From: Nitrospirota bacterium
GTDB lineage: Bacteria > Nitrospirota > JACRHL01
DNA length: 64,000 bases
NCBI GenBank assembly: GCA_016212085.1
Contig: JACRHL010000010.1
Coordinates: 1-64,000, forward strand
Direction of reading: 5' to 3'
Shown: positions 50,949-58,994 of the stretch, piece by piece
How the letters are laid out: each line of letters opens with the position of its first letter
Numbering within the stretch: position 1 is the stretch's first letter
Notes under the pieces: model-generated
Database searches by the model: none
The model's input: the letters and a program-made list of their open reading frames with translations, nothing else
Told to the model about the DNA's origin: nothing
Translations under genes and position numbers: made by a program

Positions 50949-51371
50949 TTACGCCGCCGGCATGGTCAGGGACAGGCTGTTCACGGTCACGGTGCCGCCG
51001 CTGGTGATGGCGGTGCTGGACAGCTCCAGGAAGCCGCCGCCGCCGGTGGCGGTGACGTTGCCGTCCAGCACATGGGTGCTGGTGGCGTCGCGCAGGCGCG
51101 CGGTGGCGGCGGTGCCGGTGGCACCGGCGGCGGCGCTGATGGCGGCGGACAGGGCGGCGGCGCCGGTGGCCGCCGCACCAAAGGCGGCGGCGGGCAGGGC
51201 GATGCTGCACAGCATGGTGCCCGTCAGGGCGCCCCCGGCGCTGGATGCCGAGTAGGCGGTGGTCCACAGCTCCAGCACGGCGGTGCCGCCGTCGAAGATG
51301 TTCCCCGTGTGGGTGTTCAGCACCCCGTCCAGCAGGGCGTTGCGCAGGGCGGTGTTGATGTTGATGGACAT
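50949..51371 (-). CDS. Hypothetical phage structural protein
   Basis: A 140-residue protein, rich in Ala, Gly, Thr and Ser. It starts MSININTALRNALLDGVLNT and has beta-strand-like parts at the end (FLELSSTAITSGGTVTVNSL). AAGGAGA precedes ATG 51371. Short proteins of this kind lie between the head-tail connector and the tail genes in podovirus-like prophages. I recognise no specific family. Confidence 0.6.
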   Translation of the reverse strand: MSININTALRNALLDGVLNTHTGNIFDGGTAVLELWTTAYSASSAGGALTGTMLCSIALPAAAFGAAATGAAALSAAISAAAGATGTAATARLRDATSTHVLDGNVTATGGGGFLELSSTAITSGGTVTVNSLSLTMPAA

Positions 51372-51380
51372 GGGTCTCCT

Positions 51381-51737
51381 TTAAAAATCCTGAAAGGTGG
51401 TGGGTTCGCCGGCGGTGGCGCTCACCTGCTGGCGCAGCAGGCGGCGTTCCGCCTCCGCCTGGGCGAGCAGCCGCTGGGCGCGCTCCTCCGCCAGGCCGAA
51501 GTCGTCCGCCAGCGTGGCGGCCAGCAGCACGATCAGGCCGTGCTGGGCCTGCTCGGGGATGGCCTGGTCGTGGAAGCGCACGCTGCCTTCCGCCGCTAGG
51601 TGGCCGACCAGGCGCGTCAGCGCCCCGTCCGCCAGGGCGTCGTCCGCCGCGCCGGCGGATTGCCCCGCGCCCAGCACGCCCAGACGGCGCAGGGCGCCCT
51701 GCTTGATGGCGGCGCGGATGGTGGCCTGATCGCTCAT
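51381..51737 (-). CDS. Probable head-tail connector (P22 gp4-like position)
   Basis: A 118-residue helical protein (TIRAAIKQGALRRLGVLGAG; LADGALTRLVGHLAAEG; LIVLLAATLADDFGLA). This pattern of a small helical protein right after the capsid gene matches tail-accessory or connector proteins that bind under the portal. AAGGAGG precedes the ATG. The portal gene itself is absent from the window. Confidence 0.65.
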   Translation of the reverse strand: MSDQATIRAAIKQGALRRLGVLGAGQSAGAADDALADGALTRLVGHLAAEGSVRFHDQAIPEQAQHGLIVLLAATLADDFGLAEERAQRLLAQAEAERRLLRQQVSATAGEPTTFQDF

Positions 51738-51867
51738 GGGGCCTCCTTGCGGACCACGACGGTCCGCCCGATGGGTTGCGGTGGGGTCATTGCGTCTGCA
51801 TCGCCGGTTCAGCCGGAGGGAGGGGGCCCGGCGCGTGGACCGGGCCCCCTCCCCCCGGTGGTCCGCG

Positions 51868-52938
51868 TCAGGCCGCGCCCGCGCAGAACAGGGTCAGCAC
51901 GCCGTGGTCCTTGGGCACGTCCGTGTCCGCCGCCCCGGTGCCGAAGCGCAGCTTCTGCACGCCGCGGATCTCCTGCACCGCCACGCCGTGGCGGAACTGG
52001 TAGTCCGTGTCCTGGGTCACCGTCCTGGTGCGCTGGGCCCAGGCCACGCCCACCGCCTGCGCGCCGCACAGGTAGGCGGGCACCACCAGGGCGCCGGCGG
52101 TGCCCACGGCGCCCACGGCGGCGATCTCGGGCACCTCCTTGATGACCACGCCGTCCCACACCAGGTCGCCGCCGGAGAACAGCGGGTTGTCCTGGCCCCG
52201 GCCCCAGGCCTCGCGGTTGGCCTGCATCATCCCGGTGGTGGCCTTCAGGTCGCGGAAGGCGTTGCCGTGGCAGAACAGCACCAGCCACTCCTCGTCGTCC
52301 TTCACGGTCACCGGGCGGATGGCGGGGCTTGCGGCCAGGGCCATGCGCTTGGCGCGCGACACCATGTCCGGCGTCAGGGTGTCGGTGGCGGCGATGGCGG
52401 CCAGCGAGGCCGCATGGTCGCCGGCGGTGTAGTGGGCCGGGGTGGCATACAGCAGCCGGTCGGCGTTGTTGGTGTTCCAGGTGTTCTTCTGGGTGGCGGT
52501 GGCGGCGCTGTAGGCCACGCCGTCGACGGAGCCCAGGGCGGCCACGATGTCGTCGCGCAGGTGCTTCATGGCCCAGGTCTTCAGGCGCGTCTTGGCGGCG
52601 TTGCGCAGGTCCATGGGGCCCGCCTGCTCCTCCAGCTCGGTGAGCACCACCGCGTGGCGCAGGGCGTCCACCGAGATGGGGTGCGAGCGCAGGCCCAGGG
52701 CCTCCTCGAAGCCCTCCAGCACGGCGCTGCCGGTGGTGGGGGCGTTGTTCAGCTCGTTGACCAGGCCGAAGACGATGGTGTCGCCCTTCTTCTTGGTCAA
52801 ATTCTGCTTGGTGTGGATGACCGCGTTCTCGCTCGGGCCCATGTACTTGTTGAAGCGGCTCGCGCGGATGTAGTCGGAAAAGAACTGGTCGTCCCACTGC
52901 TTCACGCGCAGGGCGGTGGGGATGGTGGTGGCGGTCAT
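51868..52938 (-). CDS. N4-gp56 family major capsid protein
   Basis: A 356-residue protein with the N4-gp56 family layout: the start TALRVKQWDDQFFSDYIRAS, then FNKYMGPSENAVIHTKQNL, KKGDTIVFGLVNEL, the LRHAVVLTELEEQAGPMDLR segment and a C-terminal WAQRTRTVTQDTDYQFRHGV. Length is normal and no disruption is seen. TAGGAG precedes ATG 52938. This is the clearest structural marker of the prophage block; it forms the capsid shell. Confidence 0.93.
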   Translation of the reverse strand: MTATTIPTALRVKQWDDQFFSDYIRASRFNKYMGPSENAVIHTKQNLTKKKGDTIVFGLVNELNNAPTTGSAVLEGFEEALGLRSHPISVDALRHAVVLTELEEQAGPMDLRNAAKTRLKTWAMKHLRDDIVAALGSVDGVAYSAATATQKNTWNTNNADRLLYATPAHYTAGDHAASLAAIAATDTLTPDMVSRAKRMALAASPAIRPVTVKDDEEWLVLFCHGNAFRDLKATTGMMQANREAWGRGQDNPLFSGGDLVWDGVVIKEVPEIAAVGAVGTAGALVVPAYLCGAQAVGVAWAQRTRTVTQDTDYQFRHGVAVQEIRGVQKLRFGTGAADTDVPKDHGVLTLFCAGAA

Positions 52939-52944
52939 GTGTGG

Positions 52945-53673
52945 TTACGCTCCTAAGATTTCTTCCAGGGATTTGGGGCGCCAGCCGTGCTCGTCGCCGG
53001 TGGTGGCGGCGGACTGGACGCCGGACAGGGATTCGGTCAGGTATGCCGCCCGCTGCTCCGCCAGCAGGCGGGCCCGCTCGTCGGCGCGGATGCGTGCCTC
53101 GAACAGGCGCGGGTCGGGCGGGCGCTGGGCGGGCGGTTGCGATGCGCCCAGCAGCGCCTGCCCCATCCGATAGGCGTATTCGCCCGGATCGGCGGATGCG
53201 CGCATCTCTTGGATCAGCGCCGGGCGGGCCAGGGCGGCGCGGGTGAAGGCGTCGAGCTTGTGGTCGAAGTCCGCATGGCGGGAACGGGCGGCATGCTCCG
53301 CCCCCTCCATGCGCGCGTCCTCGACGTGCGGGGGCAGTTGGGGCGGCACGGGGGGTGCCGCCGCGCCGTGCCCGGCCCACCCGGCCGGCCCCGCAAACCC
53401 GCCGGAGGCGGCGAATCCGCCCTCCCCCGGCAGGGGCGCGGCCAGCGCCGCGAGCTGCTGCTCCGCCTCCCGGCGCTTGCGCCGCTCCTCGATGAGGGCC
53501 CGCACCGGAACCAGGGGGGGCGCGCCTTCCGGCCCGTGACCTTCCCCGGCCCCGCCGTCCATGGGCGCATCGGGCGCCGGCGGCGGCCCGGTCTCCTCGC
53601 CCGTGACGTCATACCCCTCCACGCCAAACGTGGGGGGCGTTTCGTCCTGCACGATGTCGCTCATGTCCCGCAT
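52945..53673 (-). CDS. Probable phage scaffolding protein
   Basis: A 242-residue protein, acidic at its N-terminus with Pro/Gly-rich stretches, followed by helical parts (LIEERRKRREAEQQLAAL; YAYRMGQALLGAS; RADERARLLAEQRAAYLTES). Acidic, helical and located directly upstream of the capsid gene, it fits a scaffolding protein. ATG 53673 has GGAGG nine nt upstream; ATG 53664 is also possible. It is the first gene of the surviving phage block. Confidence 0.72.
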   Translation of the reverse strand: MRDMSDIVQDETPPTFGVEGYDVTGEETGPPPAPDAPMDGGAGEGHGPEGAPPLVPVRALIEERRKRREAEQQLAALAAPLPGEGGFAASGGFAGPAGWAGHGAAAPPVPPQLPPHVEDARMEGAEHAARSRHADFDHKLDAFTRAALARPALIQEMRASADPGEYAYRMGQALLGASQPPAQRPPDPRLFEARIRADERARLLAEQRAAYLTESLSGVQSAATTGDEHGWRPKSLEEILGA

Positions 53674-54034
53674 CACCGTTTGCCTCCTTGCGACCGACCG
53701 GCGTCGTCCCGTCTCGCCCGAAAGAACCCAGAACCCCGGCGGCGGGTTCCCGGCCCGGCGCCGCCAGGGGCACCGGGTGCGGATGCGCCGGGGAGGGCCG
53801 GTCTCACGGGAGGCGGCCAGTCCATTCAGCCGTTCGATCCGCCCTTCCCGGCCGGCGCCTCCCCGACGCACGGCGAATTGTGCCGCCCCCGCCAAACCGC
53901 CGGATTGCGTTTCCTGCGCCTCTTGCGGAACTTGCGTTCTTCGCACCGGGCGGACCGATCGCGGGTGGATTGGGAGGTCAGGCCACCGCGCGGAAGACGC
54001 CCATATGGATGGGGCAGGGCGCGTTGGGGATGGC

Positions 54035-54133
54035 GTAGGTTGGGCAGAATGCAATGAAGCCCAACACCCCCGTGGCCGGACCCACGGCGCTCCGCGTGGG
54101 CGTTGGGCTTCGCGTTGGTCTGCCCAACCCACG
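54035..54133. repeat. Palindromic repeat R4, unit 1
   Basis: The left arm GTAGGTTGGGCAGAATGCAA continues to GAAGCCCAAC. The right arm has GTTGGGCTTCGCGTTGG and ends in CTGCCCAACCCACG. The outer parts pair (GTAGGTTGGGCAGA against TCTGCCCAACCCAC), with a GC-rich loop between. Confidence 0.85.
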
Positions 54134-54210
54134 ACCCTGCGCGGCGGAAGCCCATCTGGATGGGGGAGGGCGGCGCGTTGGGGGACGGCGCCGGTTGGCG
54201 CCGAATGGGG

Positions 54211-54310
54211 CGTAGGTTGGGCAGAATGCAATGAAGCCCAACACCCCCGTGGCCGGACCCACGGCGCTCCGCGCGGGCGTTGGGCTTCGCGTTGCGCTTC
54301 CCAACCTACG
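54211..54310. repeat. Palindromic repeat R4, unit 2
   Basis: Almost identical to unit 1 over the left arm and loop (CCCCCGTGGCCGGACCCACG). The outer ends CGTAGGTTGG and CCAACCTACG are perfect inverted repeats. It lies 176 bp after unit 1 in the same orientation. Confidence 0.88.
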
Positions 54311-54427
54311 GACCTGCGGTCGGCGTACCCGGGCGGACCGGGCGTGGAAGGGATTGGGGAATCAGGCCACCGCGCGAAGGTAGCCCATATGGATTATGAA
54401 GAGCGGCGCGGTTGGGATCGGGGGAGG

Positions 54428-54523
54428 GTAGGTTGGGCAGAGCAGCGCGAAGCCCAACGCCCGCGCGGCCTGCCACGGCGCGGCCACCAGGGCACGTTGG
54501 GCTTCATTGCATTCCGCGCCAAC
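54428..54523. repeat. Palindromic repeat R4, unit 3, arms exchanged
   Basis: Same outer frame, but the left arm has the GCGCGAAGCCCAAC version and the right arm has GTTGGGCTTCATTGCATTC, the reverse of units 1 and 2. The unit is thus inverted relative to them. It ends 68 bp before the TIR gene. Confidence 0.85.
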
Positions 54524-54591
54524 GCCCTTGGCGCCACCGCCCCCCCCTGGCGTATCATCCCCCCCACCAGCAACCTGCTACGGAGCCCGCC

Positions 54592-55674
54592 ATGGCCAAC
54601 TCGAAACATCTCGCAATCCTGAAGCAGGGGGTGGGGACGTGGAATCAGTGGCGAGAGGCCAATCCGCGTGTTGCGCCGGACCTCAGTCAGGCGGACCTTA
54701 TCGGGGCGCGCCTCAGCGATGTGGACCTCCGTCGGACGGCCCTCAACCAGGCGCGCCTCAGCGATGTGGACCTCCGTCGGGCGGACCTCAGCTGGGCGGA
54801 CCTCCGCTGGGCGCACCTCAGCTGGGCGGACCTCCGCGAGGCAAACCTCAGCAGGGCGGACCTCCGCGGGGCGAACCTCCGCCGGGCGGACCTCCGCCGG
54901 GCGGACCTCCGCGAGGCAAACCTCAGCGGGGTGGACCTCAGCGAGGCGGACCTCAGCAGGGCGGTGGTAAACTCCTCTCGGTTTTTTCAAACCATTTTGA
55001 CGGGGACTTCGTTTGCTAATGCCCGCATGGACGAAACCGTATTCAGCGACGTAAACCTCTCTGCGGCCATCGGCCTGGAAACCTGTGACCATAGGGGTCC
55101 AAGTTCCCTCGACATCCGCACACTGACCCGCTCCAGCACCCTTCCCGAGGCCTTCCTGCGCGGCTGCGGCCTCCCGGATAGCTGGATCACCTACCTGCCG
55201 TCCCTGCGCGGCGACCCCATCCAGTTCTACTCCTGCTTCATCAGCCACGCCGCCGTGGACGAGGCCTTCGTCAAACGCCTGTACGACGCGCTGCAAGGGA
55301 AGGGGGTGCGCTGCTGGTACGCGCCGGAGGATTTCAAGACCGGCGATCGGCTGTGGGACACCATCGACCAGGCCATCAAGCGCCACGACAAGCTGCTGAT
55401 CGTGTTGTCGGAACAATCACTGCAAAGCGAGTGGGTGGAGCGGGAGGTGAACAAGGCCATGGCCGAGGAGAACCGCCGCCGCAAGGAGACCGGCGAGAAG
55501 CACGACGTGCTGTTTCCCATCCGCATCGACGATGCCGTGATGAAAAGCGATGAGGCGTGGGCCACCCATCTGCGCGACAACCGCCACATCGGCGATTTCC
55601 GCCGGTGGAAGGATCACGACGCCTTCGAAAAGGCCTTCGAGCGCCTGTTGCGCGACCTGAAGAACGCCGGATAG
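54592..55674 (+). CDS. Pentapeptide-repeat TIR-domain protein, candidate defence gene
   Basis: A 360-residue protein. Residues 30-125 are about 19 pentapeptide repeats (LSWADLRWAHLSWADLREAN). At DNA level these are near-identical 15- and 30-bp repeats (54690-54965), indicating recent expansion. A TIR domain follows from about residue 203 (FYSCFISHAAVDEAFVKRLY; VRCWYAPEDFKTGD; LLIVLSEQSLQSEWVEREV). The Glu at 285 in WVERE matches the catalytic Glu of NADase TIR domains. TIR effectors in bacteria degrade NAD or make signals on phage infection. There is no obvious partner gene. ATG 54592 has only a weak ribosome site (CGGAG). Confidence 0.88.
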   Translation: MANSKHLAILKQGVGTWNQWREANPRVAPDLSQADLIGARLSDVDLRRTALNQARLSDVDLRRADLSWADLRWAHLSWADLREANLSRADLRGANLRRADLRRADLREANLSGVDLSEADLSRAVVNSSRFFQTILTGTSFANARMDETVFSDVNLSAAIGLETCDHRGPSSLDIRTLTRSSTLPEAFLRGCGLPDSWITYLPSLRGDPIQFYSCFISHAAVDEAFVKRLYDALQGKGVRCWYAPEDFKTGDRLWDTIDQAIKRHDKLLIVLSEQSLQSEWVEREVNKAMAEENRRRKETGEKHDVLFPIRIDDAVMKSDEAWATHLRDNRHIGDFRRWKDHDAFEKAFERLLRDLKNAG

Positions 55675-56189
55675 AAACGGGCAACCCCCGTCAGGCCCTA
55701 CCCCTCCGGAAGTTGCCCGTTCAGCGGCCGGGTCAGCGCGGGTGCGCTGCGCCGGCGACCGGCTTGGCGGCGCCGTCCCCCTGGGGGAGGGCGCCTCGGT
55801 GTCATGCGTCCCTCCGTTAGACGATCCGGCCCCCGCGATGGTTCCCTGCCGCCCAAAAAACATCGGCGCGCCGCCCATGCCCCGCCACCCATGACCGGCG
55901 GCGTGGTGGCGGCGCATCGCCCTGCCGCTGGCCGCCGCCGTCAGCGGTTTGGTGGTGCCGGGCTGCGTGGATTTTTCCGGCCCCCCGTGGGTGGCGCCGC
56001 GGGGGATGGATGATACGATGGGGCACCTTGCGCGGCGCGTCCACCACGCCGCCGACCTGAGCCCGGCGCTCCCGGCCCTGCCCTGTGCGGGGTGGCGGCG
56101 GGCAGCCTGGCGGGGCGCAGGAACCTGGTGGCAAAATGGTCACGGGCCGCATGAGGGGCGGTCCCCGTCAAAAAAAGGAACCCCTTCCC
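55675..56189. other. 515-bp gene-free region, possible decayed lipoprotein start
   Basis: No intact gene is supported. Near 55920-55980 one frame reads like a lipoprotein signal (IALPLAAAVSGLVVPGC), but it has no start codon after an in-frame TGA and loses coding look downstream, so it may be a remnant. The promoter of the 56190 gene should lie in the right half. Confidence 0.4.
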
Positions 56190-56837
56190 GTGAAAGCCAT
56201 CCTCGCCAGAACGGGCGCCGCCCTGTGCGCCGTGCTGCTGGGCCTGTCACCCACCTGCTGGGCGGCGTCGCCCGCGTCCGGTCCGCCGTTCGCCCCCACG
56301 GTGGCGGATCATTCCCCCATCCCCGTGCTGCTGGCCCAGGCGGGCGATGCCCCGCCCACGGCCCCACCCACGGCCCCACCCACCGCCATCGACCAGGCCC
56401 TGGGGCACGGCGCCGCCGCCCGCCCCGATCCGGCCGGGCGCTGGCTCACCCCCAACAGGCTGCACCAATACCTGGGCGTCGCCGCCATCACCCTGGCCGC
56501 CGCCACCGCCATGAGCTTCGGCTTGGCCGAGGAGGAGGACGAGGGGCCGCTGCCCCCCGGCGCCGAGCGCGAGAAGGACGGCGGCCTGCACGGCGCGCTG
56601 GCGGTGGCCACCACCACCGCCGCCGTGGGCGCCGTGGTCACCGGCATCGCCGTGCACCACGACGACGTGGGCCTGGGCAAGCCCCTGGCCGATCCGGACA
56701 ACCTGCACATGCTGCTCACCCTGGTGGGCACCGCGGGCCTGGCCACCGCCACCGCCATGGAGGGCGACGGCGGCCACTCCGCCTTCGGCATCGGCGGCGG
56801 CCTGGCCATGCTGGCCGGCATCAAGCTCACCTGGTAG
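56190..56837 (+). CDS. Small membrane protein encoded with a diheme cytochrome c
   Basis: A 215-residue protein with a signal peptide (ILARTGAALCAVLLGLSPTC, cleavage near WAA), a Pro/Thr-rich spacer (APPTAPPTAPPTA) and four hydrophobic segments (YLGVAAITLAAATAMSFGL; HGALAVATTTAAVGAVV; LLTLVGTAGLATATA; GIGGGLAMLAGIKLTW). Several His residues near the helices (H108-type HQYLG, AVHHDD, DNLHML) could ligate heme. GTG 56190 follows AAGGAA. The diheme cytochrome gene begins 10 bp downstream, so the pair probably forms a membrane redox unit. The family is not recognised. Confidence 0.72.
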   Translation: MKAILARTGAALCAVLLGLSPTCWAASPASGPPFAPTVADHSPIPVLLAQAGDAPPTAPPTAPPTAIDQALGHGAAARPDPAGRWLTPNRLHQYLGVAAITLAAATAMSFGLAEEEDEGPLPPGAEREKDGGLHGALAVATTTAAVGAVVTGIAVHHDDVGLGKPLADPDNLHMLLTLVGTAGLATATAMEGDGGHSAFGIGGGLAMLAGIKLTW

Positions 56838-56847
56838 GGGGGAGGTC

Positions 56848-57423
56848 ATGAAACGCAGCGTTATATTCCTGTTCCTGGCCACCGTGCTGGCCGCCCCCGC
56901 CGCCTTCGCCGGGGATATTTATAATCCCTTCACGCGCCACAAGGAGATGGTGCCGGTGACCGACGACCGCTACACCAGCGAGTGCGGCGACTGTCACTTC
57001 GCCTTCCAGCCCGGCTGGCTGCCGGCCCGCTCCTGGTCCAGGCTCATGGACCCCAGGGCGCTGATCGACCATTTTGGCGACAACGCCGAGCTGGACGAGG
57101 AGGACCGCCGCCACATCGTCATGCTGCTGGAGGCGGGCGCCGCCGACCGCAGCCCCTCCAAGCGCGCGAAAAAGGTGCTGCGCTCCATCGAGGGCGACGA
57201 CGCCCCCCTGCGCATCACCGAAACCCCCTACATCCAGCGCAAGCACGCCGAGATCCCCAAAAAGCTGATCCAGGACAACCCGGACGTGAAGTCCCTGGCC
57301 AACTGCGACGCCTGCCACCGGCACGCGGATGAAGGGATCTTCGACGACGACGGGGTGGACATCCCCGGCCACGGCCCCTGGACAGGCTGGCGCCCGTTCC
57401 GCTGGAACACGGGCGGGGAGTAG
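56848..57423 (+). CDS. Diheme cytochrome c (DHC family)
   Basis: A 191-residue secreted protein with a signal peptide (MKRSVIFLFLATVLAAPAAF) and two heme c sites, CGDCH (46-50) and CDACH (153-157). NPFTRHKEMVPVTDDRYTSE precedes the first, as in DHC-family periplasmic cytochromes. It carries electrons in the periplasm, probably with the membrane protein encoded just upstream. A GC-rich palindrome follows the stop. No heme ligand is missing among the c-type motifs. Confidence 0.93.
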   Translation: MKRSVIFLFLATVLAAPAAFAGDIYNPFTRHKEMVPVTDDRYTSECGDCHFAFQPGWLPARSWSRLMDPRALIDHFGDNAELDEEDRRHIVMLLEAGAADRSPSKRAKKVLRSIEGDDAPLRITETPYIQRKHAEIPKKLIQDNPDVKSLANCDACHRHADEGIFDDDGVDIPGHGPWTGWRPFRWNTGGE

Positions 57424-57427
57424 GCCC

Positions 57428-57447
57428 GCCGGGCGGCGCCGCCCGGC
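57428..57447. terminator. 20-bp perfect palindrome after the cytochrome gene
   Basis: GCCGGGCGGC is followed at once by its reverse complement, 4 bp after the stop codon; a second similar GC block (CCCGGCGGCGCCGCG) follows. It is a likely transcription end point, though it has no T-run. Two direct copies of GATAATACGCA lie further on (57473-57483 and 57487-57497). Confidence 0.5.
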
Positions 57448-57639
57448 AAACCCGGCGGCGCCGCGCATAAGTGATAATACGCAAGGGATAATACGCACTG
57501 GCGGGGGATTGCCGCCCCCGCTCGAAGCCCCTTGCCGCCCCCTCCCCACGGCCATCCCGCCCCCATGCCCGCCCCTTGCCGGGCGCACGGCATCCCCCCC
57601 GCGCGTCCCCCCATGCCAGGATCAGGAGCAGAAGCAGGA

Positions 57640-58575
57640 TCAGGACCGGGAGCGGCGCACGCTGATGGCGGTCACCCCCACCAGCACGCAAACGCCGCCC
57701 ACGATCTGCATGGGGGTGACGGGCTCGTTCAGCAGCGCCGCCGCCATGGTGATGGTGGCCACGGGCCCCACGGTTCCCACCACGGCGCTCTTGCCCGCGC
57801 CGATACGGGCGATGCCGTAGGAGATGAGGAACGCCGGCAGCACGGTGGCCACCACCGCCATGGTCAGGCAGATGGCCAGGAACGGCAGCCAGGCGTCGTC
57901 CGCCATGGGCGGCCGGGTGGCGCCGTGCACCACGCCATAGTGCAGCAGCGCCGCCACCGACGCGGCGGCCATGGCCACGGCGGTGAAGGGGCCGGCGCCG
58001 TGGCGGCGGATCATCTCCCCGGCGCCCAGGTTGAACAGGGCGAAGCTGAACGCCGCCCCCAGCACCAGGGCGCCGCCCAGCAGGCGGCCGGCGCCGTCGC
58101 CCGCCACCTCGCCCCCCAGCGCCAGGGCCACCCCCAGGTAGGTGGCGCCCAGGGCGAACAGGGTCGATCCCTCCAGCGGCCGCCGCTCGCGCAGGGCCAC
58201 CAGCAGCACCACCAGGGTGGGGTAGACGAACAGGATCAGCCGCTCCAGCCCGGCGGAGATGGTTTCCAGCCCCTTCAGGTCCAGATAGGTGGACACGTAG
58301 TAGCCCACCAACCCCAGCGCCGCCACCGCCGGCAGGCGCCGCGCGGGCACCGGGCCGCGCCGCCCGAACCACACCCCGGCGGCCACGAACAACGGCAGCG
58401 CGAAGCCCATGCGGAAGGCCATCACCGCCGCCGTGTCGATGGCCGGGTCCAGGGCGTAGGCCAGCTTCACCAGGATCGCCTTGGTGGAGAAGCCCAGCGC
58501 CCCGGCAAGGGACAGGAGCACGCCAAGCAGCACGGCGCGGGATTGGGAATCGGTCTGGGGGTCGGTCACGGTGGC
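57640..58575 (-). CDS. EamA/DMT family transporter
   Basis: A 311-residue inner-membrane protein with ten hydrophobic helices in two EamA halves (first half GVLLSLAGALGFSTKAILVK; second half LLGGALVLGAAFSFALFNLG; the closing motif LNEPVTPMQIVGGVCVLVGV). Drug/metabolite transporters of this kind export small metabolites; the substrate is unknown. GTG 58575 is preceded by AGGAA. The frame continues to a GTG at 58650 without ribosome site. It is the only gene on its strand here. Confidence 0.88.
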   Translation of the reverse strand, partial: ATVTDPQTDSQSRAVLLGVLLSLAGALGFSTKAILVKLAYALDPAIDTAAVMAFRMGFALPLFVAAGVWFGRRGPVPARRLPAVAALGLVGYYVSTYLDLKGLETISAGLERLILFVYPTLVVLLVALRERRPLEGSTLFALGATYLGVALALGGEVAGDGAGRLLGGALVLGAAFSFALFNLGAGEMIRRHGAGPFTAVAMAAASVAALLHYGVVHGATRPPMADDAWLPFLAICLTMAVVATVLPAFLISYGIARIGAGKSAVVGTVGPVATITMAAALLNEPVTPMQIVGGVCVLVGVTAISVRRSRS

Positions 58576-58994
58576 CACGGGGTTCCTGATGGTTGGCGGC
58601 GGGCGCCGTCCGGGGCGGGCGTGGCGAACGAATACGGGCACGGCGCGCACGGACGGTCGCCGTGGGCCGCGTTGGAAACGATGTCCGGTCGGGGGGTTAA
58701 GCGGTCGGACGGGTCACGGGCGGGCACGGCGTTTGGCGGGGCTTGATTCGCCAGCAGGGGGCTACCGGGGTGGCAGCGGAGATGAAGGCCGTGGTGCGCA
58801 TCGCGCCGGCAAGCCTACCCCCGGTGCCCGGCGCCGTCAAGGGGGGCAGGTTGCAATCCAGCACACCCAATCATTAAGATGCAAGGAATTTTGGGGGGCC
58901 GCCGGGCACAGCGGCGGATTCCCGGCACACGGGGGCGCCCGCCGGCGAGGGGCTGGCGGCGGCGCCGCGCTCACGCGCGAAAGGATTCAGGACC
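58576..58994. other. 419-bp divergent intergenic region
   Basis: It holds the promoters of the EamA gene (minus) and the FN3 lipoprotein (plus). The AT-richer stretch 58853-58892 (GCAATCC..CATTAAGATGCAAGG) is the likeliest promoter for the lipoprotein. No other gene or repeat was recognised. Confidence 0.45.

Larger units (their letters stand above)
53674..54591. other. 918-bp gene-free region with palindromic repeat array
   Basis: The phage block breaks off here: the position where portal and terminase genes should be is filled with spacer and three tandem units of the palindromic repeat R4 (54035, 54211, 54428) and two inverted R3 cores (near 53978 and 54363). No coding frame is convincing. 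The region probably marks a deletion joint, and it also forms the upstream DNA of the TIR gene. Confidence 0.65.

Noticed and set aside
55880-56160. Lipoprotein-like signal segment near 55920-55980
   Set aside because: It follows an in-frame TGA, has no usable start codon and loses coding character. At best it is a remnant.
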